Positions 27,175-33,230 of a stretch of 33,230 nucleotides of DNA are shown here, piece by piece. A program made the translations under genes and the position numbers. Origin of the DNA: Chromatiales bacterium. GTDB taxonomy: Bacteria; Pseudomonadota; Gammaproteobacteria; Chromatiales; Chromatiaceae. The stretch's first letter is position 1, and every line of letters starts with the position of its first letter. The stretch spans positions 1-33,230 of the forward strand of contig JANQEV010000104.1 in assembly GCA_028278145.1 (NCBI GenBank), given 5' to 3'. The notes below the pieces were generated by a model, which did not search any database, was not told where the DNA came from, and saw nothing but the letters and a program-made list of their open reading frames with translations.

Positions 27175-27188
27175 AGAGAGGGTTTGAT

Positions 27189-27368
27189 ATGGACTGGATG
27201 AAGATTGGATGGGCCATCCTGCTCATCGCCATGATTGCGGTAATCTACCCCAACGCCAAGAGAATGCTTACGGATAGTCCCAAGGCAGAAAAAGGGGACT
27301 GGATGTCAGTGGTTCTACCCATCCTGGCCGTGATCGGCTTCATTGTGCTGCTGACTATGCTGGTTTAA
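27189..27368 (+). CDS. Small two-helix membrane protein (59 aa)
   Basis: Too short for most gene finders but well formed: ATG at 27189 with AGAGAGGG six bases before it, and 59 codons to TAA. Helix one is about residues 5-19 (KIGWAILLIAMIAVIY), a short basic loop follows (PNAKRMLTDSPKAEKGDWM), and helix two is about residues 41-58 (VLPILAVIGFIVLLTML). The positive loop suggests both ends face outwards. I do not recognise the family. It may be linked to YccA by location, but the terminator between them argues for partly separate expression. Confidence 0.62.
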   Translation: MDWMKIGWAILLIAMIAVIYPNAKRMLTDSPKAEKGDWMSVVLPILAVIGFIVLLTMLV

Positions 27369-27398
27369 TAACAGCGGTGTGAAAAAGATAAAAAACTA

Positions 27399-27681
27399 GC
27401 CGTGAATTAACGCAAATAAACGCGAATTAATTATTAATCCTAACTTGTTCCCAATCACTGTTGGATATACTTGGAGTTGAATGGCTAGATGCCATTATTT
27501 GACTCTATATAAACCTGTTGCGTGGTGGATATCTCTGTTTGTCTCACACATGGGAACTGCATCTTACTTAGGTTGTATATTCAAAGAACATATAGTTATC
27601 TGCTATTTAATATCTTAGGAAGCAATTACTAATAATCTTTAATAATTCTCTTATTTGCGTTTATTCGCGTTCATTTGCGGC
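27399..27681. repeat. MITE-like non-coding repeat with long terminal inverted repeats
   Basis: 283 bases without an open reading frame. The left end (GCCGTGAATTAACGCAAATA... from 27399) and the complement of the right end (GCCGCAAATGAACGCGAATA... from 27681 inwards) agree at about 21 of the first 26 positions. The ends contain repeated (A/G)AACGC units. A further partial end is found at 32991-33005. No clear target duplication is seen. The element stops 10 bases from the serS stop codon. Confidence 0.72.
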
Positions 27682-27691
27682 AAAATTTGTT

Positions 27692-29095
<1,404 letters not shown>

Positions 29096-29212
29096 AATAC
29101 GTCACGTAGCTTGTTTCACCCAACTGGTGAAGTTTAGTATCAAAGAAAATATCCATATATATCAGTATGTAAGTAAAAGAACTAAGCGGTCAACTGGGGA
29201 ATCTAGGATTAT

Positions 29213-29524
29213 CTATTCACCAGCATTGATTGTTGCGGGCCAGCTAACCATGTGGCCCGGTTTGACGATTATTTTCAGGTGCTCCAGTACCCTCTCCACC
29301 TTTTGCGGCTCATCGAAGAACTCCAAAACCAGGGGTAGATCCAGGGACATATCCAGCAGCGTGGAAGAGTGCATCTTGCCAGACTGCCCGAAACCTGAGA
29401 TCCCACGGAACGCGGTCACCCCGCGCACCTTCTCATCATCATGCAGGATACGCATCAACTCCTGCACCTGGTGTTGCCCTTCTGTCAGGTAGATACGCAC
29501 CATGGTTACCTGCATTGTGTTCAT
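29213..29524 (-). CDS. DUF190 family protein of the fluoride-resistance locus
   Basis: Small cytoplasmic protein (about 103 residues) of the DUF190 family, found next to crcB in many bacteria and thought to assist fluoride tolerance, although its mechanism is unclear. The sequence MVRIYLTEGQHQVQELMRIL, then GVTAFRGISGFG and the C-terminal pattern PQKVERVLEHLKIIV are family-like (ferredoxin-like, PII-like fold). The frame is open upstream, but the ATG at 29524 gives the usual start and an ATGA overlap of four bases with crcB, so translation is coupled. Confidence 0.88.
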   Translation of the reverse strand: MNTMQVTMVRIYLTEGQHQVQELMRILHDDEKVRGVTAFRGISGFGQSGKMHSSTLLDMSLDLPLVLEFFDEPQKVERVLEHLKIIVKPGHMVSWPATINAGE

Positions 29525-29895
29525 AGCTGTCTCCCTAACTTCAGCCCGATCCAGGCAGCAAGCACACATCCCAGAACGCTTAACAGCATATTGAGTACCG
29601 CCTTGTAATATTCGGCCTGTTCAATGAGATTCAGGGTCTCAATGGAGAAGGTGGAAAAGGTTGTGAACGCTCCCAGGAGTCCCACCAGCAGTGCTGCCCT
29701 TACTTCAGGTTCAACTGTCATACGTTCCAGAAACATCACATACAGGAAGCCCATTATAAGTGAACCGACAACGTTCACCGTCAGGGTTCCATAGGGAAAA
29801 CCACGCCCCAGCAGAGCATGAACCCCATTAGAGGCCCAGAAGCGCAACAAGGCCCCTACTGCACCGCCAGCAGCAATGGAGATGGTCTGTAACAC
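29521..29895 (-). CDS. crcB: Fluoride channel CrcB/Fluc
   Basis: Dimeric inner-membrane fluoride channel that exports fluoride, 124 residues with four predicted helices. Family motifs are GGAVGALLRFW at the N-terminus, YGTLTVNVVGSLIMGF (the conserved Asn near residue 41 lines the pore), and GLLGAFTTFSTFSIE, which carries the phenylalanines and central sodium-site region. The start is a GTG at 29895. It overlaps the DUF190 gene. I see no fluoride riboswitch in the upstream 260 bases, so regulation is unknown. Confidence 0.95.
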   Translation of the reverse strand: MLQTISIAAGGAVGALLRFWASNGVHALLGRGFPYGTLTVNVVGSLIMGFLYVMFLERMTVEPEVRAALLVGLLGAFTTFSTFSIETLNLIEQAEYYKAVLNMLLSVLGCVLAAWIGLKLGRQL

Positions 29896-30156
29896 CCTGT
29901 TTTGGCCCCCAATAGTAGAAAAATATGCATTCTACACCTACAACCGAACCAGGACGAGAATTGTTTCAACCTGATAGGATTTGAGCCTTTTATTCTTTGC
30001 CAAGTGGAACAGCAGTGGGCCAGAATCGATAGGTTTCCCATCACCATCCTCCCACATTCTATTTTGTTGTAGGTACAGCCAATCCAGACAGACTACACAA
30101 TTAGTGATTCGGACAATTGGCAAAGATAGTGCACTTCATAACGGGTACTCCATTAA
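29896..30156. other. Intergenic region between bufD and crcB
   Basis: 261 bases with no convincing gene. A spaced inverted repeat CTTTGCCAA (29995-30003) / TTGGCAAAG (30117-30125) is present, and a TTG-started minus-strand frame of about 61 codons covers 29938-30123 but has no family resemblance or ribosome site. Confidence 0.35.
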
Positions 30157-30711
30157 TTATGCTAATTGCCTTCCTGGCCTAACCCGGTCCAAATCCAAAA
30201 AATGATCCAGAGAAATCCTACCCGGTCCGTAGGCGAGTATCCCCAGGGCGACGACCAGCCACCATGCCGCGGGATTCCACCAGTGTGACCATTCTGGGAA
30301 CACCGCCAGTTGAATGAATAGAGTCATTCCAGCCAGGCCGAGCGCACCCAACCGCGTGAACAGACCGAGGATCAACAGCGTAGGTAGCAACACTTCAGAT
30401 ATACCGGCTCCAATCGCTAGCCACTCTACGAATTTGGACGTCAGTGATCCCTGTTCATATTCCAGAGTTTTGGGGTTGCATAACAGCAGTGCACCTTCAC
30501 GCACTGGGTCCGGGCAGAAGAATTCGTACTTAAACAGGCTGTAGGTCTGCTCATTGAAATCGAACCATCCATTCCACTTAAGCAGGCCGGAACTCAGAAA
30601 GACCTTGGCCAGTAGCAGGCGCATGGACATGGCGACTACGTCCGATAAATAGCGGCTTACGATCTCGCTAAATTTCCGGTAGCCATTGGAGATTGAAATG
30701 TGTATGGACAT
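30157..30711 (-). CDS. bufD1: DoxX-family membrane protein of the bufferin operon
   Basis: Inner-membrane protein of 184 residues with four predicted helices in the DoxX pattern: RLLLAKVFLSSGLLKWNGW, an intervening hydrophilic loop (about 50-85, with several charged and cysteine residues), LLPTLLILGLFTRLGALGLAGMT, and AWWLVVALGILAYGPGRISLD. DoxX proteins accompany many bufferin operons as the fourth gene, but their role there is not established; thiol or quinone chemistry is suspected. It is the last gene of the operon, 19 bases after the DUF2063 gene, with AAAGGTG upstream of the ATG. Confidence 0.88.
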   Translation of the reverse strand: MSIHISISNGYRKFSEIVSRYLSDVVAMSMRLLLAKVFLSSGLLKWNGWFDFNEQTYSLFKYEFFCPDPVREGALLLCNPKTLEYEQGSLTSKFVEWLAIGAGISEVLLPTLLILGLFTRLGALGLAGMTLFIQLAVFPEWSHWWNPAAWWLVVALGILAYGPGRISLDHFLDLDRVRPGRQLA

Positions 30712-30730
30712 GATCAGGCACCTTTATTCT

Positions 30731-31519
30731 TTATACGTTAACCGCCAGTACGTCGGTTTCCAGTAGTTCCGAGAAAAACTCGATGATTGGAAACCCTGCA
30801 TCCAGCTCCAGTGCAGATACAGCTGCCTGGGCCAAGGTTGAATTTTTGCCGAGCGTTTGCAGGAACGCCAGCTCAGCCCTGTTTAGCTCCCGTACCCGTA
30901 TTTGGTGTTCTACGTCACGCCAGAGCAACAGGTGTTCTTCCCGTGCATCAATCCTGGTATTCCCGGCGAGCGTCTTGTTTGATTTCAGGGTCAACCAAGT
31001 GGTCCTTATACCGTGCTCAAGGGTCAGCAGTTCAGCAGATGCTGGCAGGGTGGCAACCAGGTTTTCTATATCATTGCCGGCCTGCTGCCACTGTTCGATA
31101 TTGTCTTCGCTGAGTATGGTCGAATCTTCTGCAAAATAAGCCCGCAGCCAGGCCTGGTCCAGACGTGCAAAATCAGGCAAATATGCCAGTCCGTGTTGCT
31201 CTAGCTGCTGTTCCAGGAACTGGGGAAAACTCTTGCCATAGTTGACAAGCGTAGCCTGTTGCGGTGGATATCTGGTGACATAGTTTTCAGCAAGTAAATC
31301 AAAATACTCATCACCAACCAACTGCTCTACAACCGGGTAGCTGTTGCGCAACGCCTCGATACTGCCGCGCAGGAAACCGTTTCGATAAACCGCTGCGGCA
31401 GAAATCTCGTCTGCACCAGGAAATACCCTGGACAGATGATCTGTTTCACCGCTCTGTAGATAGGCGGCGAAGGAACGGAAGTGTTGTGCCAGATCTTCAG
31501 GCATAGGTCTCGTGTTCAT
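30731..31519 (-). CDS. bufC1: DUF2063 partner protein (BufC-type)
   Basis: Cytoplasmic 262-residue protein of the DUF2063 family. In bufferin and methanobactin-like pathways it binds the peptide and helps deliver it to the MNIO enzyme. The N-terminal helical part has FRSFAAYLQSGETDHLSRVFPG, the family-like NGFLRGSIEALRNSYPVVEQLVGDEYFDLLAENYVTRYP, then a helix-rich region, with a C-terminal domain of MbnC-like character. The start at 31519 overlaps the MNIO gene by 23 bases and has GGGGAA upstream; a Met five residues in is the alternative. Adjacency to DUF692 is strong support. Confidence 0.9.
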   Translation of the reverse strand: MNTRPMPEDLAQHFRSFAAYLQSGETDHLSRVFPGADEISAAAVYRNGFLRGSIEALRNSYPVVEQLVGDEYFDLLAENYVTRYPPQQATLVNYGKSFPQFLEQQLEQHGLAYLPDFARLDQAWLRAYFAEDSTILSEDNIEQWQQAGNDIENLVATLPASAELLTLEHGIRTTWLTLKSNKTLAGNTRIDAREEHLLLWRDVEHQIRVRELNRAELAFLQTLGKNSTLAQAAVSALELDAGFPIIEFFSELLETDVLAVNV

Positions 31520-32390
31520 TGTTACATTTCCCCGATTTGACCTTTAAACGTTCGATGGCTTGCTCCGCCAGCGCCCGTTCCTTGAGTAGTTCTGCGTATG
31601 CTGGCAAGTTGTCATCACGTTCCAGCAGCACGGGTTTTGGCCCAAAGTGCTCCAGCGCCACGTCCAGTAGATGCCAAACTTCTGGTGCAACATCCGATGC
31701 GTGACTGTCTATTAACAGTTGCTCCCCAAGATTGGGATCTGGATCAAAGCCGGCGACATGTATTTCGCCGACCAGTTCTGAAGGAATCGCGTGAATGTAA
31801 GCGACCGCATCAATGCCACAGTTTCGGCTGCTGACATAGATGTTATTGACGTCGACCAGAAGACCACAACCAGTTTGCCGGGCGACCGACACCAGGAAAT
31901 CCGGCTCATCCATCTCGCTGGCAACGGGTAAATAGTTGCTGGGGTTTTCGAGCAGGATCTGTCGCCCGATACCCTCCTGGAAATGATTGACTCCATCGAC
32001 CAGGTTCTGCATGGCCACCCGGGTACGGGGTATAGGTAGCAGATCAGCGTAATACACCCCATTGGTGCTCGACCAGACGGCATGTTCAGAGACGGAAACA
32101 GGCTCAAGGAGATCGATCAGACGCCTCATCTCAGTGATATGTTTTGCATCGGTCAATTCAGCTCCACCGAGAGAGGCTCCCACACCGTGCAGACTCAAGG
32201 GGAAGTGCTCACAGATCGCTTGCAGGCCCCGCAGGCGAGGCCCACCCCCGATCATGTAATTCTCGGGATGGACCTCGAACCATATTTCTTTGGGTGAGGT
32301 ATTCTCCACATCAGAAAAATGCTCCGGCTTTAAACCTACCCCTGCGTGCAGGGGCAGGTCATTTTTAAGAAAGCGTTGGCCAGTCTTCAT
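31497..32390 (-). CDS. bufB1: Multinuclear iron-dependent oxidase (MNIO/DUF692, BufB-type)
   Basis: TIM-barrel DUF692 enzyme, related to MbnB, that oxidises peptide cysteines; in bufferins cysteine is converted to a thiooxazole. About 297 residues. Likely iron ligands are visible as His68 (LSLHGV), His103 (SEHAVW), Glu148 (LLENPSNY), Asp180 and Asn182 (LVDVNNIYV), His211 (EIHVAGF), Asp228/His230 (IDSHASDV) and Glu257 (VLLERDD). The ATG at 32390 has AAGTG six bases upstream; a GTG three codons earlier is also possible. It begins 14 bases after the bufferin stop, so the substrate and enzyme are co-expressed. Assignments of individual ligands are by family analogy. Confidence 0.94.
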   Translation of the reverse strand: MKTGQRFLKNDLPLHAGVGLKPEHFSDVENTSPKEIWFEVHPENYMIGGGPRLRGLQAICEHFPLSLHGVGASLGGAELTDAKHITEMRRLIDLLEPVSVSEHAVWSSTNGVYYADLLPIPRTRVAMQNLVDGVNHFQEGIGRQILLENPSNYLPVASEMDEPDFLVSVARQTGCGLLVDVNNIYVSSRNCGIDAVAYIHAIPSELVGEIHVAGFDPDPNLGEQLLIDSHASDVAPEVWHLLDVALEHFGPKPVLLERDDNLPAYAELLKERALAEQAIERLKVKSGKCNNEHETYA

Positions 32391-32404
32391 ACCAGTCACT
32401 TAGC

Positions 32405-32752
32405 TTACGCGTTGTTGCGATCGAGTTCTGACAGTGAACCAGGACCGTGTGGTGTCACTATGCTTTCACAAACACCCTTGGGTGTTTTGGTCCAGGCATT
32501 ACCCTGGAAATCCTTGGTGGAGGTTCCCTGACAACTGGTTCCCGGACCAGCTTTACAATCGTTCTGTCCGGCTAGTGCAATGCCGTAACACTTTTCGCCG
32601 CGACCGGCGATCTTTCCTCCTTTCTGCCAGGAAGAAAAGGCAACCTTCACGGCATTATTGGCCCCTTTAGCCACGGTTAATTGGTCGTTAGGGCCTGCTA
32701 AGGCTGCGGTGGATAAAGCCAGGGCAGAGATGGTGATAGCGATACGTTTCAT
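32405..32752 (-). CDS. bufA1: Bufferin precursor peptide (DUF2282)
   Basis: Secreted precursor of a ribosomal, modified copper-binding peptide. 115 residues: signal peptide [19 protein letters not shown] (cleavage after Ala19), a linker, and the conserved bufferin core with four cysteines at 55 ([11 protein letters not shown]), 66 (QNDCKAG), 74 (GTSCQGT) and 95 (KGVCESI). In characterised bufferins the central two cysteines are modified and the outer two form a disulfide. A short extra tail rich in polar residues follows the last cysteine. The ATG at 32752 has GAGGAG six bases upstream, a strong ribosome site; a longer frame from 32785 is unlikely. It heads the operon with bufB, bufC and DoxX. 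Confidence 0.93.
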   Translation of the reverse strand: MKRIAITISALALSTAALAGPNDQLTVAKGANNAVKVAFSSWQKGGKIAGRGEKCYGIALAGQNDCKAGPGTSCQGTSTKDFQGNAWTKTPKGVCESIVTPHGPGSLSELDRNNA

Positions 32753-33136
32753 TATGATCTCCTCGTGAAAAATTTGGTTAACCATGCTGCTTTGTCTTTT
32801 CTGATACTAACGCTGCATCACTATTACTTACGCGGGAACATACGATACGGATTCAAATTTCACCAGAATATTTAAAGGATATTTTCCCTAGGCCTGGTTG
32901 TATCTGGGGAGCGATTGATTTGGTTGCTGTTTTTTTACAGCAAGGAGATGGGTGCTGGGCTGATTAAGGTATTGGATAAAAAAAATATTAGCCGCAAATG
33001 AACGCTAACGAATTTATACACCAGGATGACAGTTCAGTGCATACCCTATCCCTTTGATGGAAAGGACCAGAGTGAGTTTCACCGACCATTACCCGCTGTC
33101 TCCAACCTTCTCCCACAAGGTTGAGGTAATCAGACT
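32753..33136. other. Upstream region of the bufferin operon, with repeat fragments
   Basis: About 380 bases without a credible gene. It should contain the operon promoter; I see no convincing -10/-35 or ECF-type pair. A short hairpin TTGCTGT/ACAGCAA (32924-32943) and CAACCTT/AAGGTTG (33103-33123) are visible. A partial end of the MITE-like element lies at 32991-33005. Confidence 0.4.
32991..33005. repeat. Partial end of the MITE-like element
   Basis: GCCGCAAATGAACGC is identical to the complement of the right end of the element at 27667-27681. The preceding GATAAAAAA-type run also resembles the sequence left of that element. The remainder has diverged or is missing. Confidence 0.5.
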
Positions 33137-33229
33137 GTAGGCCAGAATAAGCGGCAGCGTTTCTTGCATTTGCGCAGGCCGTTCGATGGCGTTTGCATTG
33201 CCGGGAACGCAACGCTTATCCCGGCCTAC
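33137..33229. repeat. REP-like palindromic repeat, copy 2
   Basis: 93 bases with the same arms as copy 1 at 7994-8073: GTAGGCCAGAATAAGCG at the left (16 of 17 matching) and a right 30-base half at 33200-33229 (28 of 30 matching). The interior is longer than in copy 1. Orientation is the same as copy 1. Confidence 0.75.
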
Positions 33230-33230
33230 T

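Noticed and set aside
29938..30123. Minus-strand frame of about 61 codons starting with TTG
   Set aside because: No ribosome site or recognisable family; the sequence has a Cys-x-x-Cys and a charged end, so it might be a gene remnant, but support is too weak.
29896..30156. Fluoride riboswitch upstream of crcB
   Set aside because: I could not find the conserved stem and pseudoknot pattern on the minus strand by eye.
32753..32785. Longer bufferin N-terminus
   Set aside because: The extra 11 residues would precede a normal signal peptide, while GAGGAG sits at ideal distance from the ATG at 32752.
32924..32943. Hairpin TTGCTGT/ACAGCAA with a T-only loop as a terminator
   Set aside because: The T-run is in the loop, not after the stem, so it does not fit an intrinsic terminator.

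Overview
The window looks like a chromosomal segment from a free-living or facultative gammaproteobacterium. The evidence is several neighbour pairs typical of that class (cysM-rlmD, nagZ-hpt, crcB next to serS), a Gacs/BarA-type tripartite hybrid kinase, a YceF-type Maf protein and YccA. Chromatiales-like sulfur oxidisers are a reasonable guess from the gene mix (DsrE-like protein, heme-c sensor, bufferin operon), but nothing here fixes the genus.

Layout. 1-1453 (minus): oxaloacetate decarboxylase gamma and alpha (alpha runs off the left edge). 1771-4477 (plus): Maf/YceF pyrophosphatase and a second-type EF-G. 4562-7480 (minus): a secreted DsrE-like protein and its probable TetR regulator, each preceded by the same palindromic operator, then the hpt-nagZ pair. 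7562-7960 (plus): an orphan FliL-like protein. A REP-like palindrome separates it from a long minus-strand series (8101-17110): oligopeptide permeases DppC and DppB, a PAS-PAS-GGDEF-EAL protein, a signal-less YkuD enzyme, a peptide-binding lipoprotein, a CYTH phosphatase, rlmD and cysM. 17244-23273 (plus): TonB-dependent receptor, periplasmic binding protein and BarA-like hybrid kinase, apparently one unit. 23295-25427 (minus): a membrane heme-c (DUF3365) GGDEF-EAL protein converging on the kinase. 25844-27368: two small unknown proteins, tRNA-Ser(UGA) and YccA. A MITE-like repeat abuts serS. 29213-29895 (minus): crcB and a DUF190 protein (fluoride). 30157-32752 (minus): a complete bufferin operon, bufA-bufB-bufC-bufD (DUF2282 peptide, MNIO/DUF692 enzyme, DUF2063 partner, DoxX). 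The right edge carries a second copy of the REP-like repeat.

How the genes may work together. (1) The bufferin operon encodes a secreted four-cysteine peptide and the multinuclear iron enzyme plus partner that would convert cysteines to a copper-binding form. (2) The receptor/binding protein/hybrid kinase triad looks like an envelope sensing device: an outer-membrane importer, a periplasmic binding protein translationally coupled to a kinase, and a full His-Asp-His relay without a response regulator nearby. A c-di-GMP enzyme with its own periplasmic heme sensor lies next to it. (3) The peptide-binding lipoprotein, signal-less YkuD enzyme (ElsL-like), DppBC and nearby NagZ suggest murein-peptide uptake and recycling, with a c-di-GMP enzyme embedded in the set. 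(4) The TetR protein and DsrE-like gene form a small autoregulated circuit. All functional links are inference from sequence and order.
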